This document shows positions 9,578-17,231 of a stretch of DNA of 64,000 nt, one piece after another; positions within the stretch are counted from its first letter, which is position 1, and each line of letters begins with the position of its first letter. A program made the translations under genes and the position numbers. The notes beneath the pieces are model-generated. The model saw only the letters and a list, made by a program, of their open reading frames with translations. It was not told where the DNA came from and made no database searches. Location of the stretch: the NCBI RefSeq assembly GCF_016908655.1, contig NZ_JAFBEI010000004.1:1-64000 (forward strand). The letters run 5' to 3'. This DNA is from Streptococcus saliviloxodontae. Its GTDB lineage: Bacteria; Bacillota; Bacilli; Lactobacillales; Streptococcaceae.

Positions 9578-10441
9578 ATGGCACGTCCAATTGGTATTTA
9601 TGAAAAAGCAACGCCAAAACACTTTACATGGTTGGAACGTTTGAACTTTGCTAAAGAGCTTGGATTTGACTTTGTTGAACTGTCAATTGATGAAAGTGAT
9701 GAGCGATTAGCACGTTTGGAATGGACTAAGGAAGAGCGCCTTGAAGTTGTTAAGGCTATCTTTGAAACAGGTGTTCGTATTCCGACTATTACTTTCAGCG
9801 GTCACCGCCGTTTCCCTCTTGGATCAAATGATCCTGAAAAAGAAGCTCGTGCTCTTGATATGATGGAAAAATGTATTGAGTTTGCTCAAGACATCGGTGT
9901 TCGTAACATTCAATTGGCTGGTTATGACGTGTACTATGAAGAAAAATCTCCAGAAACACGTGCTCGTTTCATTAAAAATCTTCGCCAAGCATGTACTTGG
10001 GCAGAAGAAGCACAAGTTATTTTGTCAATTGAAATCATGGATGACCCATTTATCAACTCAATCGAAAAATATCTCGCTATTGAAAAAGAAATTGATTCTC
10101 CATATCTCTTCGTTTATCCAGATACAGGGAATCTTTCAGCATGGCATAATGATATTTACAGTGAATTCGTAGTTGGTCACCGTTCAATTGCAGCCCTTCA
10201 CTTGAAAGATACTTATCCGGTAACACATGAATCAAAAGGTCAGTTCCGTGATGTACCATTTGGTCAAGGATGTGTTGATTGGGAAAATATGTTTGATGTT
10301 ATCAAACGTACAAACTATAATGGTCCATTCTTAATTGAAATGTGGTCAGAAAATTGTGAGACAGTCGAAGAAACAAAAGCAGCTATTAAAGAAGCTCAAG
10401 ACTTCCTCTATCCACTTATTGAGAAAGCAGGTCTAAGATAA
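9578..10441 (+). CDS. ulaE: L-xylulose 5-phosphate 3-epimerase
   Basis: A 287-residue TIM-barrel sugar-phosphate epimerase that turns L-xylulose 5-phosphate into L-ribulose 5-phosphate. MARPIGIYEKATPKH is the usual UlaE N-terminus. Candidate metal ligands are the Glu in SIEIMDD, the Asp in YPDTGN, the His in AALHLKDT and the Glu in LIEMWSE. I start at 9578, where GGGGGT at the end of ulaD serves as ribosome binding site; an upstream TTG at 9563 lies inside ulaD. One base separates its stop from ulaF. Confidence 0.93.
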   Translation: MARPIGIYEKATPKHFTWLERLNFAKELGFDFVELSIDESDERLARLEWTKEERLEVVKAIFETGVRIPTITFSGHRRFPLGSNDPEKEARALDMMEKCIEFAQDIGVRNIQLAGYDVYYEEKSPETRARFIKNLRQACTWAEEAQVILSIEIMDDPFINSIEKYLAIEKEIDSPYLFVYPDTGNLSAWHNDIYSEFVVGHRSIAALHLKDTYPVTHESKGQFRDVPFGQGCVDWENMFDVIKRTNYNGPFLIEMWSENCETVEETKAAIKEAQDFLYPLIEKAGLR

Positions 10442-10442
10442 T

Positions 10443-11159
10443 ATGGCAAAATCATTGCAAGAAATGCGTGAACGCGTTTGTGAAGCTAACAAATCACTCC
10501 CAGTTCACGGTTTGGTAAAATTTACATGGGGTAACGTGTCAGAAGTTGACCGTGAAGCAGGTTTAATCGTCATTAAACCTTCGGGAGTTGACTATGACTT
10601 GTTGACACCTGAAAATATGGTTGTGACAGACCTTGATGGAAATGTAGTAGAGGGAGATCTCAATCCATCATCAGACCTTCCTACTCACGTGCAACTTTAT
10701 AAAGCATGGCCAGAAGTTGGTGGTATCGTTCACACACACTCAACAGAAGCTGTTGGTTGGGCGCAAGCTGGACGCGATATTCCTTTCTATGGTACGACAC
10801 ATGCTGACTACTTCTATGGTCCAGTACCATGTGCACGTTCATTGACAGCAGATGAAGTGAATACAGCTTACGAAAAAGAAACTGGTTCAGTTATTATTGA
10901 AGAGTTTGAACGTCGTGGCTTGGATCCAATCGCTGTTCCAGGTATCGTTGTTCGTAACCATGGTCCATTTACATGGGGTAAAGATCCAGCACAAGCGGTT
11001 TACCATTCAGTTGTTCTTGAAGAAGTGGCTAAAATGAACCGTTTCACTGAACAAATCAATCCACGTGTTGAGCCAGCACCAAAATACATCATGGATAAGC
11101 ATTACTTGCGTAAACACGGTCCTAATGCTTACTATGGTCAAAAAGGTGACGCTCATTAA
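10443..11159 (+). CDS. ulaF: L-ribulose-5-phosphate 4-epimerase
   Basis: A 238-residue class II aldolase-fold enzyme that converts L-ribulose 5-phosphate to D-xylulose 5-phosphate, the exit of the ascorbate pathway. Zinc ligands are visible in GGIVHTHST (two His) and in VVRNHGPFTWG. TWGNVSEVD and KPSGVDYD are the phosphate-binding motifs. It has only a weak ribosome binding site and follows ulaE by one base, so it is probably coupled to it. It is the last gene of the first ula operon. Confidence 0.93.
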   Translation: MAKSLQEMRERVCEANKSLPVHGLVKFTWGNVSEVDREAGLIVIKPSGVDYDLLTPENMVVTDLDGNVVEGDLNPSSDLPTHVQLYKAWPEVGGIVHTHSTEAVGWAQAGRDIPFYGTTHADYFYGPVPCARSLTADEVNTAYEKETGSVIIEEFERRGLDPIAVPGIVVRNHGPFTWGKDPAQAVYHSVVLEEVAKMNRFTEQINPRVEPAPKYIMDKHYLRKHGPNAYYGQKGDAH

Positions 11160-11261
11160 GAGATTGCTCAAAGGTGACATGACATTATTAGACTCTCCGA
11201 CAATTTAACAGCACCTTAGAGACTTCCTTCCTAAAATTTAATTCAGTATTGATAAGCAGTC

Positions 11262-11277
11262 TATCAAGTACTTGATA
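11262..11277. promoter_or_regulatory. 16-bp perfect palindrome between ulaF and the LacI gene
   Basis: TATCAAGTACTTGATA reads the same on both strands. It lies upstream of the terminator and about 90 bp before the LacI-gene promoter. It could be an operator for an unknown regulator. No other copy was noticed in the window. Confidence 0.35.
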
Positions 11278-11291
11278 CAATAATAATTAAT

Positions 11292-11320
11292 AAAAGAACG
11301 GCTAACCACCGTTCTTTTTG
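11292..11320 (+). terminator. Rho-independent terminator of ulaABCDEF
   Basis: AAAAGAACGG (11292-11301) pairs with CCGTTCTTTTT (11309-11319). It ends the ula operon. Confidence 0.85.
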
Positions 11321-11365
11321 ATATTATCAATCTTTTTAGAAAATTCTGTGGAAATAACTATAAAA

Positions 11366-11374
11366 TGCTATACT
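11366..11374 (+). promoter_or_regulatory. Extended -10 promoter of the LacI gene
   Basis: TGC followed by TATACT (11369-11374) forms an extended -10 element about 60 bp before the start codon. No convincing -35 box was seen. Confidence 0.5.
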
Positions 11375-11433
11375 AGAAATAGAGTTTTTTGAGCGAATGG
11401 CGCTTTTTAAAAATAGGCAAGAAAGGAGTTTAT

Positions 11434-12417
11434 ATGGCTAAAAAAGTGACGATAAATGATATTGCTGAGCTAGTTGGCGTTTCAAAGGCGACAGTATCCT
11501 ATTACCTGAATGGTAATTACAAAAAAATGTCTCTTGAGACCAAGGAAAAAATTCAGCGGGTTATTGAATCAACTGGCTATCGCCCCAGTAAGATTGCACA
11601 GAGTCTAGTGACTAACGATACTCACACCATAGGAGTGGTTATTGCGGATATCACTAATCCCTTTATTTCCTCAGTGATCAAAGGTGTCCATGATACTTGC
11701 AAACAGAGTGGTTATTCGGTTAACTTTGCTAATTCGGACAATGATGTAGTAACCGAACTTGATAATATCAATCGGCTTCATCAACAGAATATTTCAGGTA
11801 TCATCTTAGACTCTGTTGATGCTAATAACCCTTTTATCAAAACCTTAGACAATCAAACGATGGTTATGGTCGATAGGCAAGCAGAGGAATTGACAATAGA
11901 CACAGTGGTCTCTGACAATAAGGCGTCAACAGAAAGATTTTTACAAAGAATGCGTGCATCTGGTTATACAGATTTTTACTTTGTGACTTATCCAATAAAG
12001 AATATTTCAACACGTCAAAAACGTTACGAGGGTTTTCAAGCTGTTTGTGGTAGTGATCCTGACAAGCTTATCTCCGTTTTGGACCCGAAAGGACCAGATA
12101 AGGTCCTGGATATTATCAAAAATAATGAGCAAAAATCAGCCTTTTTCACGATGAATGGTCCTACTCTGTTAGCTTTCATGAAGTGGCTTCAGGAAACTAA
12201 TTATTCGTATCCAAAGGATTTTGGGTTGGGATCTTATGAGGATTTGGAATGGATGGATATCCTGAACCCCAAGGTGTCTTGTATTCGTCAAGATTCTTAT
12301 CAGATTGGTTGTGTGGCTGCTGAGAGGTTGATTAAAAAACTTCAGAATCAGGGGACTCAGTTTGAACCTGAAATTATTGAAGTGGTCAATGAAATAGTGG
12401 AACGGGAATCATATTAA
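11434..12417 (+). CDS. LacI family transcriptional regulator of the nested sugar-acid cluster
   Basis: A 327-residue LacI/GalR repressor. The helix-turn-helix VTINDIAELVGVSKATVSYY is at residues 4-23, followed by the hinge helix and a periplasmic-binding-like sensor domain (from about residue 60). I start at 11434 with AAAGGAG upstream; an upstream in-frame ATG at 11389 is rejected. Downstream, two palindromes with the central CG typical of LacI operators flank the leader of the next gene (12489-12504 and 12570-12583), so this protein most likely controls the cluster 12598-19496. The inducer is unknown. Confidence 0.85.
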   Translation: MAKKVTINDIAELVGVSKATVSYYLNGNYKKMSLETKEKIQRVIESTGYRPSKIAQSLVTNDTHTIGVVIADITNPFISSVIKGVHDTCKQSGYSVNFANSDNDVVTELDNINRLHQQNISGIILDSVDANNPFIKTLDNQTMVMVDRQAEELTIDTVVSDNKASTERFLQRMRASGYTDFYFVTYPIKNISTRQKRYEGFQAVCGSDPDKLISVLDPKGPDKVLDIIKNNEQKSAFFTMNGPTLLAFMKWLQETNYSYPKDFGLGSYEDLEWMDILNPKVSCIRQDSYQIGCVAAERLIKKLQNQGTQFEPEIIEVVNEIVERESY

Positions 12418-12435
12418 AAAACTTAATTTTAAATA

Positions 12436-12504
12436 TGAAAACGCTTGCTTTTTATATTCCGAGATGCTATAATAATTAGTGTAGAAAAGGTTAAACGATT
12501 AACC
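12436..12504 (+). promoter_or_regulatory. Promoter, cre site and first LacI operator of the nested cluster
   Basis: A cre-like TGAAAACGCTTGCT (12436-12449, one mismatch) overlaps the -35 box TTGCTT (12445-12450). TATAAT follows at 12468-12473 with 17-bp spacing. The near-palindrome GGTTAAACGATTAACC at 12489-12504 starts about ten bases after the expected transcription start, a classic roadblock operator position. Confidence 0.75.
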
Positions 12505-12516
12505 AATGGAAAATCA

Positions 12517-12560
12517 GATGATCTAAGAACAAAATTATGGTTTAGGTCATCCTATTTTTT
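12517..12560 (+). terminator. Possible attenuator in the leader of the nested cluster
   Basis: GATGATCTAA (12517-12526) pairs with TTAGGTCATC (12542-12551), and CTATTTTTT follows directly. The hairpin lies between the two LacI operators. It may be a weak terminator that limits expression even when the repressor is off. Confidence 0.5.
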
Positions 12561-12569
12561 GGAAAGTTA

Positions 12570-12583
12570 GTTAACCGTTTAAC
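12570..12583 (+). promoter_or_regulatory. Second LacI operator next to the ribosome binding site
   Basis: GTTAACCGTTTAAC repeats the operator seen at 12489 and ends four bases before the AAGGAG of the next gene. Two operators about 80 bp apart could support DNA looping. Confidence 0.65.
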
Positions 12584-12597
12584 ACGAAGGAGTCCGT

Positions 12598-13620
12598 ATG
12601 AAGTTTGAAAAAATCTTATCTGATTCTCTAGAGTCTTGCTATTCGGTAGCCCGTTTACAACATGAAGCTGAGGATTTCCTCCTTGTTGCATCGGAAGTTG
12701 AACAGTCTTGTTTTGCTTATAATTTGAATAAAGATCTTGAACGAACAACTGTCTGGGATCAAGTTGGTGGAACGATGAGTATCATCCAGATTCCTGGAAG
12801 TCTTGATTTCTTGGCTACTCAGAAGTTTTATCCTGGTTTTGATGCTAAGGAATGTCAGATTGTTCAAGGTACTTATAAAGGTGACGGTAGTTGGGAAATC
12901 TCAAAGGTAACTGATTTTCCTTACTTGCACCGCTTTGATTTGATTCAAGAAAAATCAGGTCGCATCCTTTTTGTTGGTTGTACGATTGCCAACTCTAAGA
13001 CCTTTGTTGAAGACTGGTCTGATAAAGGGAAGATTGTGGTTGGTGAGTTTAATCATCAAGAATCAAATCTTTTCAACTTGAGAGAGCTTGCTCTTCGTCT
13101 ATTAAAGAACCATGGTTACTACGACGTCAAAGAAGAGGGATATTCTCTCATCACTGGTGTCGAGGGTATTCTAAAATTGACTTATCCAGAGTATTCTGAT
13201 AGTGGAGATTGGCGATTGGATCTGATTTTTAACGAGGAAACAAGTGATATTGTTCAGGTTGATTTGGATGGAGATGGGCAAAAAGAAAATATCATCATTC
13301 AAGGTTTCCACGGTGATAGGCTTCGCGTCTTTAATCAAGACTTTAGTCAGGAAATCTTCCACCATCCAGAAGCGACTCCATTTGGTCACGCTATTTGGTC
13401 AGGAAGTCTTTTAGGTGATGATGTCTTTGTCTTTGGTTGGCGATCAGGTAAAGCTGATTTGATGCTCTATCGTTATCAAGGTCAATCTATTGAACCGATT
13501 ATGGTAGAAGCTGATTCAGCGTCAAGTAACTGCTTGGCATTTGAAAAAGATGGTAGAGCTTATATCTTCTCAGCTAATAACGGACGCCACCACGTCGCAT
13601 TGTATGAGTTAACGAAGTAA
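12598..13620 (+). CDS. Cytoplasmic beta-propeller-like protein, function unknown
   Basis: A 340-residue protein I do not recognise. There is no signal peptide or membrane segment. Short beta-rich blocks with aromatic ends recur, and VDLDGDGQKENIIIQG near residue 222 is an FG-GAP/EF-hand-like calcium loop typical of propeller blades. This suggests a propeller fold, perhaps a lactonase, lyase or epimerase acting on a sugar acid. It is the first gene after the cre site and LacI operators and is followed by a hydroxyacid dehydrogenase 20 bp on, so a catabolic role is likely. AAGGAG supports the start. Confidence 0.6.
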   Translation: MKFEKILSDSLESCYSVARLQHEAEDFLLVASEVEQSCFAYNLNKDLERTTVWDQVGGTMSIIQIPGSLDFLATQKFYPGFDAKECQIVQGTYKGDGSWEISKVTDFPYLHRFDLIQEKSGRILFVGCTIANSKTFVEDWSDKGKIVVGEFNHQESNLFNLRELALRLLKNHGYYDVKEEGYSLITGVEGILKLTYPEYSDSGDWRLDLIFNEETSDIVQVDLDGDGQKENIIIQGFHGDRLRVFNQDFSQEIFHHPEATPFGHAIWSGSLLGDDVFVFGWRSGKADLMLYRYQGQSIEPIMVEADSASSNCLAFEKDGRAYIFSANNGRHHVALYELTK

Positions 13621-13639
13621 TTAATAAAGGAGGCTTTAA

Positions 13640-14596
13640 ATGGCTAAAAAGAAAATTTTGGTAACAGGTATTGTACCTAAAGAAGGTTTGACAAAGTTGA
13701 TGGCTGAATATGACGTCACTTATTCAGATGGTGAACCTTTTTCACGTGAGTATGTCCTTGAACATTTGTCAGAATATGATGGCTGGCTCTTGATGGGACA
13801 AAAAGGTGACAAAGAGATGATTGATGCTGGTAAAAACCTAGAAATCATTTCTTTAAATGCCGTTGGTTTTGACCATGTGGACATCGATTATGCTAAAGAA
13901 AAAGGTATCGTTGTTTCTAATTCTCCACAAGCTGTTCGTGTTCCTACAGCTGAGATGACGTTTGCTCTTCTCCTTGCTGCAACAAAACGCCTTGCTTTCT
14001 ATGATAAAATTGTTCGTAATGGTGATTGGATTGATCCTAGTGAACGTCGCTACCAAGGTTTAGCGTTAGAGGGTGCCACACTTGGAATCTACGGATTTGG
14101 TCGTATCGGATCTACCGTGGCAGGTTTTGCGCAAGCATTTGGCATGAAAGTGCTCTACCATGATGCCTTCCGTCTACCAGAAGACAAGGAAAAAGAGCTT
14201 GGTGTTACTTATGTTGAGTTCGATGAATTAGTAGAGACAGCTGATGTTATCACAATTCACGCACCATCTCTACCATCAACACGTCATAAATTCAATAAAG
14301 AAGTCTTTAAGAAAATGAAAAACCGTAGCTACCTCATTAACGCCGCTCGTGGTCCAATCGTTTCTGAAGAAGATCTTGTTGAAGCTCTTAAAACAGGTGA
14401 AATTGCAGGTGCAGGTCTTGATGTCTTTGAGTTTGAACCAGAGGTATCTGAAGCCCTTCGTGCTCTTGATAATGTGATTATGGCACCACATGCGGGTACT
14501 GGTACTATTGAAGCCCGTCGTATTCTAGCAGAAGAAGCAGCTGAAAATATCATCTCATTCTACGCTGGAAACCCAGTCAATGTGGTGAATAAATAA
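13640..14596 (+). CDS. D-isomer-specific 2-hydroxyacid dehydrogenase
   Basis: A 318-residue NAD(P)-dependent dehydrogenase. The Rossmann motif GFGRIG is at residues 152-157. The catalytic set is Arg237 (NAARGP), Glu266 (DVFEFEP) and His284 (MAPHAG). The family interconverts 2-keto and 2-hydroxy acids (glyoxylate/hydroxypyruvate reductases, phosphoglycerate dehydrogenase). Phosphoglycerate dehydrogenases often carry an ACT domain; none is present. In this cluster it probably reduces a keto acid derived from the imported sugar acid. AAAGGAGG supports the start. Confidence 0.85.
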   Translation: MAKKKILVTGIVPKEGLTKLMAEYDVTYSDGEPFSREYVLEHLSEYDGWLLMGQKGDKEMIDAGKNLEIISLNAVGFDHVDIDYAKEKGIVVSNSPQAVRVPTAEMTFALLLAATKRLAFYDKIVRNGDWIDPSERRYQGLALEGATLGIYGFGRIGSTVAGFAQAFGMKVLYHDAFRLPEDKEKELGVTYVEFDELVETADVITIHAPSLPSTRHKFNKEVFKKMKNRSYLINAARGPIVSEEDLVEALKTGEIAGAGLDVFEFEPEVSEALRALDNVIMAPHAGTGTIEARRILAEEAAENIISFYAGNPVNVVNK

Positions 14597-14608
14597 GATG
14601 TTTGGGTT

Positions 14609-14634
14609 GAGATTTCCTATCAATCGGGAATCTC
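14609..14634 (+). other. Stem-loop between the dehydrogenase and EIIC genes
   Basis: GAGATTTCC (14609-14617) pairs with GGGAATCTC (14626-14634) with one G-U pair. The downstream run TTCTCTTT is weakly T-rich. It may be a weak terminator or a processing site. Confidence 0.45.
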
Positions 14635-14652
14635 TTCTCTTTAAGATTAAAA

Positions 14653-14666
14653 TGTAAACGCTTAAC
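14653..14666 (+). promoter_or_regulatory. LacI/cre-like site upstream of the EIIC gene
   Basis: TGTAAACGCTTAAC resembles both the GTTAAACGnTTAAC operators of this cluster and a CcpA cre site. It lies about 40 bp before the start codon. It may mark a second regulated promoter. Confidence 0.45.
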
Positions 14667-14704
14667 TTTTAATGTAAGGTCCTTTTTAGGAAATAGGTAT
14701 TCGT

Positions 14705-16156
14705 ATGCTAGAAGCTTTGAAAAACTTTTTTGATGTTTTTGGTGCGGCGACAGTTGTGCCATTCATGATTTTTATCGTTAGTGTTTTCTTGAAAGTAAGC
14801 CCCAAAAAAGCTTTCTTTAGTGCCCTTCGTGCAGGTGTTGGTTTGACAGGGTTTGGCTGGATTATCAATGCTTTCTCACCAATGGTAACCACTTATATTC
14901 AACAAATGGTTGATACAACTGGTCTTAACCTTCCAATCGTTGATATCGGTTGGCAGACAGGTTCATTGACAGCTTTCTCATCAACTATCGGTTTGTCATT
15001 CTTTGTTATTGGTCTTGTTATTGAATTGATCCTTTTCTTGATTGGTGTGACTCGCGTCTTTACACCTGCTAACCTTTGGAATAACTTTGGTTACATGATT
15101 TGGGGTACCTTGGCTTACCAAGTGACGAATAATTTTGCTTTGTCATTTGCCTTTATGGTGTTTGTTCTTCTTTACTCACTTATCTTATCAGAAGTGGTTG
15201 CAGACCGTTGGTCAGAATACTTCGGTGTTAAAAATGCCACAGTTAACTCAATCCACAATATCGAAACCCTTGTTCCAGCTTTGATTTTGGACCCTGTTTG
15301 GAATCTCTTTGGCTTGAACAAAGTAAAATTGAATCCAGATTCACTTAAAGCAAAACTTGGTATCTTTGGTGAACCAATGACATTAGGTTTCATTCTAGGT
15401 CTTTTAATTGGTATCTTGGGAAGTCTTTCAAAACTTGGAAGTATCGAGGCTTGGGGTGGTATCCTTGGATTTGCAGTAGCCCTTGCAGCAGTTATGACAA
15501 TCTTCCCATTGATCACTGGTGTCTTTGCACAAGCCTTCGCACCACTTGCTGCGGCTGTTGAAAGTAACCGTAAATCAGAATCAGAAAGTGAATCTGATGC
15601 AGCAGATAAAAAACGTTGGTTTATCGCCGTTGATGATGGGGTTGGTTATGGTGAACCTGCAACAATCATCGCAGGTTTGATTCTTGTGCCAATCATGGTT
15701 GTTATCTCACTTGTCTTGCCAGGGAACCGAGCTCTTCCAGTGGTTGACTTGATTGCGATTCCATTCATGGTAGAAGCGATGGTTGCTATTACGAAAGGAA
15801 ATATCCTTAAGACTATTTTAAATGGTGTGATTTGGTTCTCACTAGGTCTTTACGCAGCTAGCTACCTTGGTCCTATCTATACTCATGCTGTCATGCAGTA
15901 TGGATCTGTTCTTCCAGCAGGCGTTGCTGTTATCATGAGTTTTAACCTTTTGGCTCACCCATTGACAGCACTTATCTTTATTGCTTGGGTGTCAGGTAAC
16001 CCACTCTGGATTGGTGTTACAGTTGTTGTTTACCTTGTTGCACTCTTTATTCTTCGTACACGTCGTGAAGACATCTATGCTTACCTTAGAAAAATGTCAG
16101 ATAAAAATAGTGGTTTTGAAGGAAGTTCTGAAAAAATCATTATCAGTGAAGATTAA
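14705..16156 (+). CDS. PTS galactitol-type EIIC-like permease without partner subunits
   Basis: A 483-residue membrane protein of the EIIC-GAT family (PF03611), with about 11-12 hydrophobic segments. The first 150 residues and the late LPVVDLIAIPFMVEAMVAI resemble GatC. A charged cytoplasmic loop SESESESDAADKKRW lies near residue 300. No GatA- or GatB-type gene is nearby; the only IIA and IIB genes in the window are ulaC and ulaB. It may work as a permease without phosphorylation, consistent with a sugar kinase two genes on, or borrow other IIA/IIB proteins. The ribosome binding site is weak (AGGAAATAGG). Confidence 0.8.
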   Translation: MLEALKNFFDVFGAATVVPFMIFIVSVFLKVSPKKAFFSALRAGVGLTGFGWIINAFSPMVTTYIQQMVDTTGLNLPIVDIGWQTGSLTAFSSTIGLSFFVIGLVIELILFLIGVTRVFTPANLWNNFGYMIWGTLAYQVTNNFALSFAFMVFVLLYSLILSEVVADRWSEYFGVKNATVNSIHNIETLVPALILDPVWNLFGLNKVKLNPDSLKAKLGIFGEPMTLGFILGLLIGILGSLSKLGSIEAWGGILGFAVALAAVMTIFPLITGVFAQAFAPLAAAVESNRKSESESESDAADKKRWFIAVDDGVGYGEPATIIAGLILVPIMVVISLVLPGNRALPVVDLIAIPFMVEAMVAITKGNILKTILNGVIWFSLGLYAASYLGPIYTHAVMQYGSVLPAGVAVIMSFNLLAHPLTALIFIAWVSGNPLWIGVTVVVYLVALFILRTRREDIYAYLRKMSDKNSGFEGSSEKIIISED

Positions 16157-16187
16157 TCTCATTTAATCATTATCGGAGGAAATTATC

Positions 16188-17174
16188 ATGAAAAAAATTG
16201 ATGGACACGCTCATATTTTACAAGAAGTTGCAGGTTTTAACGGAAAAGGACGTCATACAGCCCTAGGTAATGGCTACAGTATTTGGGATGATGGTGATCT
16301 CTTGAAATTGATTCCAGATGGATATGGTGACAAAGACTTTACAGCAGAATCATTTATGAAACTCATGGATGAAAATGGTGTTGAAAAAGCTGTTATCCTT
16401 CAAGGTCATTTGAATGGTTACCAAAATTACTATACTTACTTATCGATTAAACGTTATCCAGAACGCTTCATCGGAGCTTTCTCAGTGGACCCCTATGCTG
16501 ATAATGCAATGAAGATTGTCGAACGTTATGTCGATGTCCTTGGTTTCCGTGCTATCAAGTTTGAAATCAGCCAAGGTGGTGGTATCCATGGTTACCGTAG
16601 TAATGCACCGTTCCGTTTGGATACAGATCCTTACGTATCTCGAATCCTAAATTACCTATCTGATTATCCAGGTTTTGTTGTGACAGTGGACTATGGTAAT
16701 TATGACCAAATTAGCCACCAACCACAAGCCTTCCCTAACCTTGCAAAAGCTTATCCAGAGTTGGATTTTGTTGTTTGTCACTTGTCATTCCCACATGCTG
16801 CGACACCAAATCGTTTGCGTAATGACCTTAGAATGTGGCAAGATTATGATAATATCTACACAGACATTTCAGCAATTCAAGATATCGATTCTCCAGAGTC
16901 ATTCCCATTCCCTAACTCACAAAAGAATATCCAAATAGCAAAAGAAGTTCTAGGAGCAAAACGTCTTATTTGGGGAACTGATTCACCATGGTCATCGACC
17001 TTCAATACCTATGAAGAATTGGCAACTTGGTTGGAAGCAGTTGATATCTTTAGCCAAGAAGAGCTAGAAGATATCTTCTACAATAATGCGCAGCGTGTTT
17101 ACTTCAAACCAGAAAATGTTGAAGCTATTAGAAATGCAGAAGATCCTGTCACAAAAGACTTGAATCTATACTAA
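16188..17174 (+). CDS. Amidohydrolase family metal-dependent hydrolase
   Basis: A 328-residue TIM-barrel hydrolase of the amidohydrolase-2 type (PF04909). The metal pair HxH is His7-Ala-His9 at the N-terminus, further ligands are the His in DFVVCHLSFPHA, and the Asp in IWGTDSPWSS is the usual catalytic acid. Relatives hydrolyse lactones or decarboxylate aromatic acids. Placed between a sugar-acid permease and a kinase, a lactonase role is plausible but unproven. CGGAGG precedes the ATG. A hairpin terminator follows. Confidence 0.75.
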   Translation: MKKIDGHAHILQEVAGFNGKGRHTALGNGYSIWDDGDLLKLIPDGYGDKDFTAESFMKLMDENGVEKAVILQGHLNGYQNYYTYLSIKRYPERFIGAFSVDPYADNAMKIVERYVDVLGFRAIKFEISQGGGIHGYRSNAPFRLDTDPYVSRILNYLSDYPGFVVTVDYGNYDQISHQPQAFPNLAKAYPELDFVVCHLSFPHAATPNRLRNDLRMWQDYDNIYTDISAIQDIDSPESFPFPNSQKNIQIAKEVLGAKRLIWGTDSPWSSTFNTYEELATWLEAVDIFSQEELEDIFYNNAQRVYFKPENVEAIRNAEDPVTKDLNLY

Positions 17175-17183
17175 GATGATTAA

Positions 17184-17215
17184 GGTGCAGGTTTCGTTGA
17201 AACTTGCATCTTTTT
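17184..17215 (+). terminator. Terminator-like hairpin inside the nested operon
   Basis: GGTGCAGGTTTC (17184-17195) pairs with GAAACTTGCATC (17199-17210) over 12 positions with two G-U pairs, then TTTTT. The kinase ribosome binding site starts five bases later. It would lower expression of the kinase and epimerase relative to the upstream genes. Confidence 0.7.
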
Positions 17216-17231
17216 GTATAAGGAGATTGAG

